From contig NZ_JADPQG010000008.1 of the NCBI RefSeq assembly GCF_015687175.1, positions 124,001-188,000 of the forward strand: DNA of 64,000 nt. The letters run 5' to 3'. Origin of the DNA: Reinekea sp. G2M2-21. Its GTDB lineage: Bacteria > Pseudomonadota > Gammaproteobacteria > Pseudomonadales > Natronospirillaceae. The position numbers were made by a program, and so were the translations under genes. The notes below the pieces were generated by a model that saw nothing but the letters and a program-made list of their open reading frames with translations, was not told the DNA's origin and did no database searches. Shown one piece after another: positions 1 through 8,593 of the stretch (within the stretch, counting starts at the first letter, position 1; each line of letters begins with the position of its first letter).

Positions 1-2
1 TG

Positions 3-335
3 TGGTCGTGGATCTTCGATGCGCAGCAGCCATTTTATGCGTTGGTGGCGAAAGACGGGGCCGGTCATTGCTTGGGCTTGATGCATTGTCGGGCGATGCC
101 GTCGCCTTTGCGCGGTAAAATGGTCGGCTTTCTGGATGACCTGTTTGTGTCGCCTCAGGCGCGGGGGCAGGGTGTTGTCGATGCGCTGTTTAAAGCGCTG
201 AAATCATTTGCCGCAGATCAGGGGTGGCCTTTGGTCCGCTGGATTACCGCTGAAAACAATTACCGGGCACGCGCGGTGTACGACAAAATAGCCGATAAAA
301 CCCATTGGCAAACCTACCAGATGACCATCGAGTGA
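3..335 (+). CDS. GNAT family N-acetyltransferase, 5' truncated by window edge
   Basis: The reading frame is open from base 3, so the N-terminus lies outside the window. The visible 110 residues are the C-terminal half of a GNAT fold. The segment FLDDLFVSPQARGQGVV carries the acetyl-CoA pyrophosphate-binding signature (R-G-Q-G-V) at the start of the core helix. It is followed by the strand ending in WITAENN and the Y-x-K near the C-terminus, both typical of small GNATs. The family transfers acetyl from acetyl-CoA to an amine. The substrate cannot be read from this part. The next gene is convergent, so this is the last gene of whatever unit it belongs to. Confidence 0.8.
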   Translation, partial: WSWIFDAQQPFYALVAKDGAGHCLGLMHCRAMPSPLRGKMVGFLDDLFVSPQARGQGVVDALFKALKSFAADQGWPLVRWITAENNYRARAVYDKIADKTHWQTYQMTIE

Positions 336-398
336 TTTAACCCCGGTAGCCGCCCAGCCTAGCCCAGCCCGACCAGGCTCTAATCTCAGCGTATGTCG

Positions 399-851
399 TC
401 AGCGTTCCAGTACGCGGAAGGCATCATCGGTCATGAGTTTGGTGTGGTACATGCGCAATTGGTTGGTTGCGTAAAGTTCGGCGATGTCGGCTTTGCTGAA
501 AAACCGGAGGTTCGCAATTTCGTCCGTTAATTGCGGCGCCAACGGTTGGTCGGCCGGGTATTTTTCCAACCAGACATGACGCAGCACCAAGTCGCCATCG
601 TCAAAACAGCCCACATAGGTGTTCAGGTAGTGCGTCAGGTGAATCGTCAGCCCCGTTTCTTCTTTGATTTCGCGCGTGGCCGTATCGGCTGGAAACTCTC
701 CGCTTTCCATAGAGCCCGATGGAATGTGCCACAGCCCTTTTTTGGAACCTTGCCGTTCCTGTACCAAGAGTAATTCGCCCGCGTCGTTGTAAATAACCGC
801 GCCGGCGGCACGAGCGGTAACGTCTATGTGGTGTTTTTGGTTGTACTGCAT
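399..851 (-). CDS. NUDIX hydrolase
   Basis: A 150-residue single-domain NUDIX protein. The Nudix box is complete: GSMESGEF around residue 45, then REIKEETG, giving the G-x5-E-x7-REUxEE-x-U-G pattern that binds Mg2+ and the pyrophosphate. These enzymes hydrolyse nucleoside diphosphates linked to another group. The substrate is not predictable. The protein has no signal peptide and should be cytoplasmic. It follows the LysR gene on the same strand with a 24-base gap and could be read through from it. Length is normal for the family. Confidence 0.88.
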   Translation of the reverse strand: MQYNQKHHIDVTARAAGAVIYNDAGELLLVQERQGSKKGLWHIPSGSMESGEFPADTATREIKEETGLTIHLTHYLNTYVGCFDDGDLVLRHVWLEKYPADQPLAPQLTDEIANLRFFSKADIAELYATNQLRMYHTKLMTDDAFRVLER

Positions 852-875
852 GGGTTGCCTTGTTCAGTAAAGAGG

Positions 876-1778
876 TTAGTTGTTGAGCGTTGTGTGCCCG
901 AATTTTTCCTGCATGAATTCGACAAAGCACTTTACCTTTGTCGACAGGTGTTTGCGATGCGGGTACATCAGGTAAAGGCCAAACGTCAGTGTGCTGTACG
1001 CAGGCAATAGGGCGATGAGTTCTCCAGAACGCAGATCATCGGCCACAACGTGCTGCGTGATCAGCCCAATGCCGCCACCCGATTTAACCATGTTGGCAAT
1101 GGCCACGGGGCTGTCTGCGCTGACGTGGGATTGAATGTCGATGTTATGTGTTTTGCCTTGTGAATCGCGTAACGGCCAGACACGGCCGAGCTTAAAGTTC
1201 CGGTCGACAATACAGAGGTGTCGGCTTAAATCCGCGGGTATTTCGGGTTTGCCCTGTTTCTGCAGGTACTCGGGTGAGGCGCAAACGACAAGAGGGATGT
1301 CGTAAATGTGGCGGGCAATTAAGGTGGTGTCCGGTACGGAACCGATTTTGATGCGAACGTCGATGCCTTCTTCAATCATGTCCACGGCCCGGTTGTTCAG
1401 CACCAGCTCTATTTGCAAATCGGGGTAGCGTTGGCAGAATTCTGGCACGATGCTCGCCAGTTGTCGGTCGCCGAAAGACACCGGTGCGCTGATGCGCAAC
1501 ACACCGCGTGGGTTTACCTGTTCACCAACCACGTCATCGACCATGGCCTGATAACTTTCGAGTAGCTGCTGCGCTTGCACGTAATAGCGGTTTCCGGCTT
1601 CCGTGAGCGATATTTTGCGCGTGGTGCGGTTAAACAAACGAATGCCGAGAGTCTCTTCCACTTCACCGATGTATTTGCTGACCAACGCTTTCGAGCTGTT
1701 CAGTCGTTCGCTTGCCGCCGTAAAACTGCCCGTTTCGACCACCGCGATAACGGTTTTTAATCCGTCCAATGTATCCAT
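876..1778 (-). CDS. LysR family transcriptional regulator
   Basis: A full-length 300-residue LysR regulator. The first 60 residues hold the winged helix-turn-helix (TGSFTAASERLNSSKALVSK segment). Residues from about 90 form the periplasmic-binding-like effector domain, including the conserved SADSPVAIANMVKSGGGIGL region. The AaeR/CrgA-like subgroup often controls a divergently transcribed gene. Here the divergent neighbour is a glutathione S-transferase followed by a PPOX-type flavoprotein. A perfect 9-base inverted repeat fills the shared promoter region. Control of the GST/PPOX pair and of itself is the simplest inference. The inducer is unknown. Confidence 0.9.
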   Translation of the reverse strand: MDTLDGLKTVIAVVETGSFTAASERLNSSKALVSKYIGEVEETLGIRLFNRTTRKISLTEAGNRYYVQAQQLLESYQAMVDDVVGEQVNPRGVLRISAPVSFGDRQLASIVPEFCQRYPDLQIELVLNNRAVDMIEEGIDVRIKIGSVPDTTLIARHIYDIPLVVCASPEYLQKQGKPEIPADLSRHLCIVDRNFKLGRVWPLRDSQGKTHNIDIQSHVSADSPVAIANMVKSGGGIGLITQHVVADDLRSGELIALLPAYSTLTFGLYLMYPHRKHLSTKVKCFVEFMQEKFGHTTLNN

Positions 1779-1793
1779 GTATTGTTCGCATTA

Positions 1794-1842
1794 TGTTGAC
1801 AATTAAACAACATTAGGGCGATTTATCCGGCTATTGTCAACA
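1794..1842. promoter_or_regulatory. Inverted repeat and divergent promoters between LysR and GST genes
   Basis: TGTTGACAA (1794-1802) and TTGTCAACA (1834-1842) form a perfect inverted repeat with 31 bases between. Each arm contains a consensus -35 hexamer TTGACA, one reading toward each gene. On the minus strand TTGACA is followed after 17 bases by CCTAAT as a possible -10. The symmetry fits a LysR-type operator overlapping two divergent promoters. The binding protein is inferred from position only. Confidence 0.5.
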
Positions 1843-1896
1843 CGGATAATGGCAGTTCAGTTGAACAACCCAACATTCCCAAGAAAAGGATCGTGT

Positions 1897-2529
1897 ATGA
1901 ACACCATTAAACTGTATCGATTTGCGTTATCGGGCCACTCGCACCGCGTGCAACTCATGTTGTCGTTGTTAGGGTTGGAGGCGGAGCTGATTAACATTAA
2001 TTTGGCCGCGGGCGAGCATAAAACAGCGGCGTTTCTGGCTAAGAATCCTGCGGGGCAGGTGCCGGTGATCGAGGACGGTGAGGTTACCCTGGCCGACTCG
2101 AACGCGATTCTGGTGTATTTATCAAGTGTTTATGACGCTGCGCGAACCTGGTACCCGACCGACGTTTTGTTGCAGTCCCGTATTCAGGGTTTTCTGTCGT
2201 TAGCGGCCGGTAAACTGGCTTTTGGTGCTGCTGCAGCGCGGGTCGTTAATGTGTTTGGCGCTCAAGCGGACAAAGCCAAAGCGCAAGAGCTTGCTCATGG
2301 GTTACTGCGTTTTCTGGAGCCGCAATTGGCTACAGTACATTGGCTGGTTAGCGAGCACCCGACCATTGCCGATGTCGCCATGTACACCTATGTGGCGCAT
2401 GCGCCGGAAGGCGATATAGCGTTGGAAGACTACCCCCATGTGAGTGCATGGTTGTTGCGTGTTGAAAAATTGCCGGGTTTTGTCGCCATGCAGAAAACGC
2501 CGGTTGGTCTGTTGGCCAAACACGCCTGA
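1897..2529 (+). CDS. Glutathione S-transferase family protein
   Basis: A 210-residue GST. The ATG at 1897 is preferred because AAGGA lies just upstream and the N-terminal thioredoxin fold starts directly (KLYRFALSGHSHRV). The glutathione-binding features are visible: NPAGQVPVIEDG with the cis-proline, and LADSNAILVYL, where the Asp-Ser pair contacts the gamma-glutamyl group. An all-helical C-terminal domain follows. The enzyme would be cytosolic and conjugate or reduce electrophiles with glutathione. It is divergent from the LysR gene and only 12 bases upstream of the PPOX-type gene, so a two-gene detoxification operon under LysR control is likely. Confidence 0.9.
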   Translation: MNTIKLYRFALSGHSHRVQLMLSLLGLEAELININLAAGEHKTAAFLAKNPAGQVPVIEDGEVTLADSNAILVYLSSVYDAARTWYPTDVLLQSRIQGFLSLAAGKLAFGAAAARVVNVFGAQADKAKAQELAHGLLRFLEPQLATVHWLVSEHPTIADVAMYTYVAHAPEGDIALEDYPHVSAWLLRVEKLPGFVAMQKTPVGLLAKHA

Positions 2530-2541
2530 ATCGAGGTCGCT

Positions 2542-3456
2542 ATGTCTGATGCAATTTCCAAGTCTGCCCATGCATCGCCTTTTCACCGGGGCGAACAGTG
2601 GGTTCAAGCTCGATTGGGTGTGCGGGAAAAAATGGAATCGATTGGCGCTCGGTTTATACGTGATTACCTGCCGGAACAACATCAAGTCTTTTATCGCGAG
2701 CTTCCTTATGTGTTTGTGGGTCATGTGGACGACGCGGGCCAGCCTTGGGCGTCGGTATTGGCAAAACCAAATGGTTTGATCACCATAAGCGATGAAAAAC
2801 ACCTCACCGTTGCCGCCAAACCACTCAGCGCAGACCCGTTAGCTCACATTCAAACGGGGCAAAAAGTGGGTGTGCTGGGCATCGATTTAAGCAACAAACG
2901 GCGTAATCGCCTCACCGCGACCGTGGCTGAACATTCGTCGGCGGGTATGACGCTGGCCATTGAGCAAACCTTTGGCAATTGCCCTCAGTACATTCACCCG
3001 CGTCCGGGGTTGCCCTTAAGCGAGACAGCTGTTGCGCAAGATGGGTCGTTGCCGTCACAGCAAACTTTCGATGCCGACATGCAGGCGCTGATTCGTTACG
3101 CCGATACGTTTTTCGTGGCCAGTTATTACGAAGACGACGAACAACCCGCCAACAAGAGCAACGGCGCGGACGTCTCTCACCGGGGTGGCAACCCGGGGTT
3201 TGTGCGCATCGACAGCGATCAACAGCTGACGATTCCGGATTATCGGGGGAATCAGATGTTCAGTACGCTGGGCAATATTCATCAAACCGGAAAAGCCGGA
3301 TTGTTGTTTATTGATTTTGAAAATGGCGATGTGCTGAGCATGACAGGCCGAGCAAGCATTCTCTGGCAGGCGCCGGATGTTGCTCAGTTTGCGGGTGCGC
3401 AACGCCTTTGGCAATTTCGCTTAACCGAAGCGCGATGGTTGAAGAGAGCCGTGTAA
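2542..3456 (+). CDS. Pyridoxamine 5'-phosphate oxidase family flavoprotein
   Basis: A 304-residue protein of the PPOX-like split-barrel superfamily, of the long form often annotated as flavin-nucleotide-binding protein. The barrel strand FVGHVDDAGQPWASVLAKP at residues about 55-73 and the repeated segment FSTLGNIHQTGKAGLLFIDF at about 235-255 are typical. It probably binds FMN or a related flavin and acts as an oxidoreductase. The true substrate is unknown. GAGG stands eight bases upstream of the ATG. It lies 12 bases after the GST gene, and GST plus long PPOX pairs beside a LysR regulator are a common arrangement. Confidence 0.85.
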   Translation: MSDAISKSAHASPFHRGEQWVQARLGVREKMESIGARFIRDYLPEQHQVFYRELPYVFVGHVDDAGQPWASVLAKPNGLITISDEKHLTVAAKPLSADPLAHIQTGQKVGVLGIDLSNKRRNRLTATVAEHSSAGMTLAIEQTFGNCPQYIHPRPGLPLSETAVAQDGSLPSQQTFDADMQALIRYADTFFVASYYEDDEQPANKSNGADVSHRGGNPGFVRIDSDQQLTIPDYRGNQMFSTLGNIHQTGKAGLLFIDFENGDVLSMTGRASILWQAPDVAQFAGAQRLWQFRLTEARWLKRAV

Positions 3457-3484
3457 GTTTCAGATGGGGCATCTCTGAATATTT

Positions 3485-3621
3485 GCCATTTCAGCCCCGC
3501 CTTTCGGGGCCTTCAGATCGATGACTGAGCCATGTTGTGTGTTTTAAAAAGGACTCTCCATTCCCTGTAACACACGCCTCACTCATCCTTCGATCTGATA
3601 GGACTGAGGTGATTTGAATTT
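3485..3621. repeat. Palindromic intergenic repeat, copy 1
   Basis: About 137 bases nearly identical to 29203-29340. It begins GCCATTTCAGCCCCGCC and ends CTGAGGTGATTTGAATT. The interior is an imperfect long palindrome. GATCGATGACTGAG pairs with CTCACTCATCCTTCGATC, and TGTGTGTT pairs with AACACAC. A separate GCCCCG/CGGGGC hairpin near the left end (3493-3510) appears only in this copy. It occupies most of the 350-base gap between the PPOX gene and the binding-protein gene, where no coding region is seen. A non-autonomous miniature element or REP-like sequence is the best description. Confidence 0.7.
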
Positions 3622-3806
3622 AGCGTCAGTGGCGTTCCGTAGTTCCACGGGCATTTTCTGGGGGCTGTTTTGCGTACAGTGGTAAAAAAGCGCCTTGCTC
3701 ATATCGTTGCCTTTATTTTTCTGATCAGTAATTTTTTAACTGGTAGATTCCGGAATTTATTCTAAGCTGAGAAGGCACACCAAAAAGCAGTATTGGAGAA
3801 GTGCTC

Positions 3807-4469
3807 ATGTTGCGTTTAATGACTACATTGGCTGTTGTCTTTGCGTTGGCCACATCAGCCTATGCGAGAGAATATAGAGTTTCTACCAGCGATACTACCG
3901 AGCAGTTTTTTCCTCAAATTATTGAAGCTGTTGCTGAGGCCTATGCTAATGCAGGCCACACTATGGTGAAAACCAAGCTGCCCGGCGAGCGAGCGATTGC
4001 TATGTTGAAAGCCGGAGAGCTCGATGGTGATTTAATGCGTTTGGCAAACTTCCGGGATATTGTTCCTGAAGCCATACCGGTGCAAGTGCCCTTGGCGACA
4101 TTACCTATGGTTGCCATCGTGAAGAGTGACTCAGCATTTAATACGAAAGCAGATCTGGTCGGCAAACGTATGTCGTCCACGAAGGGTATTCAGGTTCATG
4201 TCTTACTTGGGCAACAGATGCAGGCCACGGTGTCTGAGCAGTCCAGCTTAGATGCTTCCGCGAAAATGATTGCTGGCGGGCGTGCCGATTTTTTGCCCGC
4301 AACTCGTGAGATCGCACAGCAACTGATCGATGCCGGTATGCCGTTGCGAATTATCGATGAGCCATTACTTGAAATACCCTTTTTCACCTGGCTTACCCCG
4401 GCCAATGCCGACTTAGTACCGGTTTTGGAAGCGGAACTGAAGAAACTGAAAGCAGCAGGCCGATTCTGA
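3807..4469 (+). CDS. Periplasmic substrate-binding protein (bacterial solute-binding type 3-like)
   Basis: A 220-residue secreted protein. The first 20 residues are a Sec signal peptide ending in SAYA. The mature part has the type-3 solute-binding layout: an N-terminal RVSTSDTTEQFFPQIIEAV segment, then the ERAIAMLKAGELDGD motif that lines the ligand cleft in amino-acid-type binding proteins. The ATG at 3807 is chosen over an upstream GTG because GGAG sits eight bases before it. No transporter permease or ATPase is adjacent. The next gene, 137 bases downstream, is a chemoreceptor, so a sensing role rather than uptake is plausible. The ligand is unknown. Confidence 0.78.
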   Translation: MLRLMTTLAVVFALATSAYAREYRVSTSDTTEQFFPQIIEAVAEAYANAGHTMVKTKLPGERAIAMLKAGELDGDLMRLANFRDIVPEAIPVQVPLATLPMVAIVKSDSAFNTKADLVGKRMSSTKGIQVHVLLGQQMQATVSEQSSLDASAKMIAGGRADFLPATREIAQQLIDAGMPLRIIDEPLLEIPFFTWLTPANADLVPVLEAELKKLKAAGRF

Positions 4470-4606
4470 ATGAATAGGGTGGCGATGGGCCTGAGGTCTC
4501 CGCAATCTGGCAAGACATGCGCTCATATTGTTGTCTGCTACTCTGTAAATTCTAAAGTTTAATGAGATATGGACGATAGCAATAATGAACATGCCCGAGG
4601 TGGTTT

Positions 4607-6133
4607 ATGAAACAGTCTCTAATTTGGCGCTTTAATTTATCTGCTATTGCGATTATTACCGTAATTCTGGTGAGTTTTGGCGTGTATGACTATCAAAGTG
4701 AATCGGCTGAGCTGAATAAGAGAATGGATGCCGATCTAGCCATATTAAGTGACTCGCTGAATGAAACGATTCCGCCATCGTTGTGGAATTTTGAGTCCGA
4801 GCAGGTCAACCTGACTCTTGCCAGCGCGATTAAAAACTCCGCTATCGTCGGTGTGATGGTATTGGATGGAGACAAAGTGCTGTCTGGCTTTGTACGCTCT
4901 CCTGATGGCGAAGTGACAGAAGCGAACGATGCATCTGCGTTGAAAGGGCAAGTTCAGGAAACGCAGCTTAGCTACGAGGAAGGCGGCACGGTATATGAAG
5001 TTGGTCGTGTCTTGCTGGCGAAAAACGTCGCCGAAATTGAAATGCAGCAGCAGAGGGCGGTGCGTCAGGCCATATTTCAGATTGTCATACTCGATTTACT
5101 GGTTGCAATTTCGCTAAGCACATTGGTACAGCGGTTGGTTAAGACTCCGTTGAAGGAAATTTCCGATGCGTTGGAAGATATATCCTCGGGAGATGGTGAT
5201 CTAACTCAACGACTCCGTATTCAACGAAAAGATGAAATTGGTTTAGTCGCTCGTTTCTTTAACGTGTTCGTCGAAAAGATTCAGCACTCTATGCAATTGG
5301 TGGATGATTCCGCCAGGGAAGTGACCAAGGCCGTTGATACGGTGACTCAGAACGCGGAAGAAAACCTTAATGCAGTCAAGCAGGTACACCAAGATACAGA
5401 TCAGGTAGCTACTGCCATAAACGAGATGAATTCGACTGCGCATGAAGTTGCTAACAACGCACAGCAAGTATCGCAATCTGCGCAGCACGCGAATCAGGAA
5501 ACGTTAAATGCGCAGGGTATTGTTAACCAGACCAGTGAATCTATCGCTGAGCTGTCCTCGGAAATTATTGAAGGAACCGGAGTAATGTCGTCTTTGAAGG
5601 GTGACGTGAACGGTATTGTTGGCGTACTGGAAACCATAAGGGGTATAGCAGAACAAACGAATCTTCTGGCATTAAACGCTGCCATCGAAGCAGCACGGGC
5701 TGGAGATCAGGGGCGAGGTTTTGCTGTCGTGGCTGATGAAGTTCGCGCTTTAGCTGCCAGAACCCAAGAGAGCACCGGTGAAATACAAGCGATGATCGAA
5801 AAGCTCGAAAAGGGGTCGGAGCAAGCGGTTTCGGTGATGGAGCGCTCTAGCGAAAAAAGCAGTAAGACCGTTGAAAGAGTGCAGCATGCCATTGAATCAC
5901 TGAATAATATCAGCAACGCAATCTCCAATATTAATGATATGAGTACTCAGATTGCCGCTGCGGTAGAAGAACAGACACATGTCAGCGAAGAGATTAACCG
6001 CAATGTTCTGAACATCGTCAACATTATTCAGTCTACGGCTGACTCAGCTAATGAGACAGCTCAGACCAGTTCTATTTTGTCAGATCACGCAGAGTCATTG
6101 TCGACATTGGTTGGCCAGTTCCGCTTACGCTAA
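4607..6133 (+). CDS. Methyl-accepting chemotaxis protein
   Basis: A 508-residue transmembrane chemoreceptor. One membrane helix lies at residues about 7-27. A periplasmic ligand domain of about 125 residues follows, then a second helix at about 155-175 and a HAMP segment. The long coiled-coil signalling domain carries the invariant tip [19 protein letters not shown] with [14 protein letters not shown] after it. It would control CheA through CheW. No C-terminal CheR-docking pentapeptide is present. The preceding gene encodes a stand-alone periplasmic binding protein that may deliver the ligand. That pairing is inferred from position alone. Confidence 0.95.
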   Translation: MKQSLIWRFNLSAIAIITVILVSFGVYDYQSESAELNKRMDADLAILSDSLNETIPPSLWNFESEQVNLTLASAIKNSAIVGVMVLDGDKVLSGFVRSPDGEVTEANDASALKGQVQETQLSYEEGGTVYEVGRVLLAKNVAEIEMQQQRAVRQAIFQIVILDLLVAISLSTLVQRLVKTPLKEISDALEDISSGDGDLTQRLRIQRKDEIGLVARFFNVFVEKIQHSMQLVDDSAREVTKAVDTVTQNAEENLNAVKQVHQDTDQVATAINEMNSTAHEVANNAQQVSQSAQHANQETLNAQGIVNQTSESIAELSSEIIEGTGVMSSLKGDVNGIVGVLETIRGIAEQTNLLALNAAIEAARAGDQGRGFAVVADEVRALAARTQESTGEIQAMIEKLEKGSEQAVSVMERSSEKSSKTVERVQHAIESLNNISNAISNINDMSTQIAAAVEEQTHVSEEINRNVLNIVNIIQSTADSANETAQTSSILSDHAESLSTLVGQFRLR

Positions 6134-6511
6134 TCCTCTGGGCGCAAAACATACTCGCATAGGGTCTTTGTGGCGCGCTCAAATTCTGTTCCAAATCTGT
6201 TGAAGGTTGAAACGTCTTTTTTGGCCAACCGTCTGAATATTGCCCAACTTATCGTGCCGTTTTGTTGGCTCTTTGTAGCCGCCTCATCCCTCGTTATCAA
6301 AGACCAGTAAAGATCACACACGTATGGACGTGCCGCAAGCAAGGACCGATATCTGGATCATAACCTGGCTAGAGTGATGCAGATTAGCGTAGTCGTCTCC
6401 CCCAAACGGGTGATACCCACCTCACCTTGGGTCTCCTCCGGGTGGGGCATATTCAGCGTTCCGGTTTGACCGCATTCTAGCGTCTCCAAAGTAACCACCA
6501 GGAACGTGACG
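6134..6511. other. Intergenic stretch without a recognised gene
   Basis: This is a 378-base gap. The only sizeable frame is a 70-codon minus-strand frame (6130-6342) that overlaps the chemoreceptor stop and matches no family I know. A GC-rich stretch at 6415-6450 contains CCCAC and GTGGG arms that could fold, without a T-run. The promoter of the lipoprotein/kinase/regulator unit is expected here, but no convincing hexamer pair was found. Confidence 0.4.
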
Positions 6512-8509
6512 ATGAATTACAAACTTTGCTTGCTGTCAGCGGCTGTATTAGCGGCCTGTAACCCCTCTGATCAAACAGGGGATAATAATAACGGTCAGAA
6601 AGACCCGCTGAGCATTGCCCTACCGACGGAAACGGTATTACACGAAAACCAAACCTATACATTTGCTCCGGGTAACGCGGACCAGTTTACGACGATCAGC
6701 TGGACGCAAACCTCGGGAACCGACTACGGATGGAGTCAGGATGACCATGGAATGGTCTCACTTTCATTACCGGAATTGCCAATCGGCACCGAAGAAACGC
6801 TGACCTTTAAAGTGTCTGTGAAAGCCGCCGACGGCCGTACCGCAGAGACGGTCCATTCGGTGACGGTGAAATCCGACGATCACCTTTTATTTGTCAGTGA
6901 GCACACCGAAACCGGTGCCGAACGCCTGTATGTGTTGGACGCTGAAATCGGTACTTCAACCGCGTTGACGTTGCCCGGTACGGAAAATACGCGTATCTAC
7001 AGCTTTGCTGCATCGCCCGATGGTGAAACGGTTGCCCTACGCGCCAATCTGGACGATGACAATAAATCGGAGTTGTATATTGTCGCCATGGACGGCGGAG
7101 AACTCAGCAAAATAAACGCGCCGCTGGAAACCGACGGCAGTGATGTGGTGAGCTTTGAGTGGACAAACGACGGCTCGGCGATTGTGTACCGTGCCGACAA
7201 TCAGGTGGATGGTCAGTACCAACTGTACCGCGTCACCTTGGCAGACCTTGCGCAACAGAAATTGTCCGGTAGTTTGGTGGAAGGTGGCTACGCCGGCATC
7301 TACCAGATTGCACCGTCCGACGACGCTGTGCTGTTTACCGCCGATGCCGAGCTCGATGGTGTGCTTGAACTGTATGTGACGGACTTCGCGACGGGCATCC
7401 GCACCAAACTGAATCAAACCCTGACCGCCGGTGGCGATGTCTATTCCCCGAGCTGGTCGCCGAACGGTCAGGGCGTGGTGTACCGCGCCGATGCCGCCAT
7501 CGACGGCGAATACAACCTGTACTACGCCAGTCGAGACGGCAGCGATTTTCGTAAGTTGAATGCAGATCTGGTTGAAAACGGTGATGCCTACAGCAGCTAT
7601 CAATGGCTGCCAGACAGCAGTGGTGTTTTGTTTAAAGCTGATGACATTGTCGATAACCAATTCAACCTCTACCAGGCTCAGGTGGATGGCAGCAGTTTGG
7701 TTCGCATTAATGACGATCTGGTCAGTGGCGGCTCGGTGTTGAGTTGGAAACTTAACGAGTCCGGGACTCATGTTGCTTTCATGGGGGATGTACTGATCGA
7801 CGGTGTGACAGAAATGTTTGTCGCGCAAATAGACGGCGGTAACCGCACGCGTTTGAACAATGCCTTGGTTGAAAATGGCGACGTTAAAAGTTTCGATTGG
7901 GTCACCGATGCCGGGCCGGTGGTGTTTATCGCCGATGGTGACGTTGACGATCGTATGGAGTTATACGCGGCCAATGTGAATGGCACCAATCGTCGGAAAA
8001 TTTCTGACCCTGTGGGTGAATTTGAAAACGCAGACATGGATGTGGGTGGTTTTATTGTGGCACCCAATGGTGAGTACGTGATTTACCACGCGGACCAATA
8101 CATTGACGAGAAAGATACTCTTTTTCAAGTCGACATGAGTAACGACACCCTCTACAACACACTCGTTGGTGTGGGGGCTCAGGCGCAATTGGAAGACTAC
8201 GACATCCGGCCGGACAGTGAGCAGGTCTTTGCCCGGGTGACCATGGTCAATACCGCTACGAATCTGGTGTTGGCATCTCCAGAAGGCGGCGACGCGGTGG
8301 TGATTAACCCTTCTGAGAAAAACGCTGAGTTTGTGCACGTCGCCGGTGCGCAATGGTCGCCGGACAATTCCGCCATTGCCTATGTCGCAGACCAAACGGA
8401 TGACTACAACGAACTGTATCTGGTCAACACGGGCACCAATGCCGCCGTGCGTGTAGACGAACTGGACACCAGTGTTTTCACCGTCAGTCACATTGAATGG
8501 GTTGAATAA
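6512..8509 (+). CDS. Beta-propeller lipoprotein (TolB/PD40-like repeats)
   Basis: A 665-residue lipoprotein. The signal peptide ends in the lipobox LAAC (Cys at residue about 16), so the mature protein is acylated. After an Ig-like or cadherin-like N-terminal part (to about residue 120) come at least seven repeats of about 45-50 residues. They contain the PD40/TolB pattern: xxSWSPNGQGVVYRAD, then a strand ending in ELY or NLY. These form a six- to eight-bladed propeller. AGGA eight bases upstream supports the ATG at 6512. It is followed directly by a histidine kinase and a response regulator. It might be an envelope sensor or a client of that system. Function is not otherwise known. Confidence 0.8.
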   Translation: MNYKLCLLSAAVLAACNPSDQTGDNNNGQKDPLSIALPTETVLHENQTYTFAPGNADQFTTISWTQTSGTDYGWSQDDHGMVSLSLPELPIGTEETLTFKVSVKAADGRTAETVHSVTVKSDDHLLFVSEHTETGAERLYVLDAEIGTSTALTLPGTENTRIYSFAASPDGETVALRANLDDDNKSELYIVAMDGGELSKINAPLETDGSDVVSFEWTNDGSAIVYRADNQVDGQYQLYRVTLADLAQQKLSGSLVEGGYAGIYQIAPSDDAVLFTADAELDGVLELYVTDFATGIRTKLNQTLTAGGDVYSPSWSPNGQGVVYRADAAIDGEYNLYYASRDGSDFRKLNADLVENGDAYSSYQWLPDSSGVLFKADDIVDNQFNLYQAQVDGSSLVRINDDLVSGGSVLSWKLNESGTHVAFMGDVLIDGVTEMFVAQIDGGNRTRLNNALVENGDVKSFDWVTDAGPVVFIADGDVDDRMELYAANVNGTNRRKISDPVGEFENADMDVGGFIVAPNGEYVIYHADQYIDEKDTLFQVDMSNDTLYNTLVGVGAQAQLEDYDIRPDSEQVFARVTMVNTATNLVLASPEGGDAVVINPSEKNAEFVHVAGAQWSPDNSAIAYVADQTDDYNELYLVNTGTNAAVRVDELDTSVFTVSHIEWVE

Positions 8510-8593
8510 GGGCACGTTATGCAAGGGGAGGACAAGCTGGCAGGGATGCTCTATGATCGACGACCGAAACCGGCGTTTAATCAAAGGATGATC

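Noticed and set aside
6130-6342. 70-codon minus-strand frame after the chemoreceptor gene
   Set aside because: No known family, no ribosome-binding site and it overlaps the chemoreceptor stop; left as unexplained intergenic sequence.
7037-7828. Long open minus-strand frame (263 codons) inside the propeller lipoprotein gene
   Set aside because: It is fully antisense to a gene with a lipobox and clear repeats, and its translation shows no known motif.
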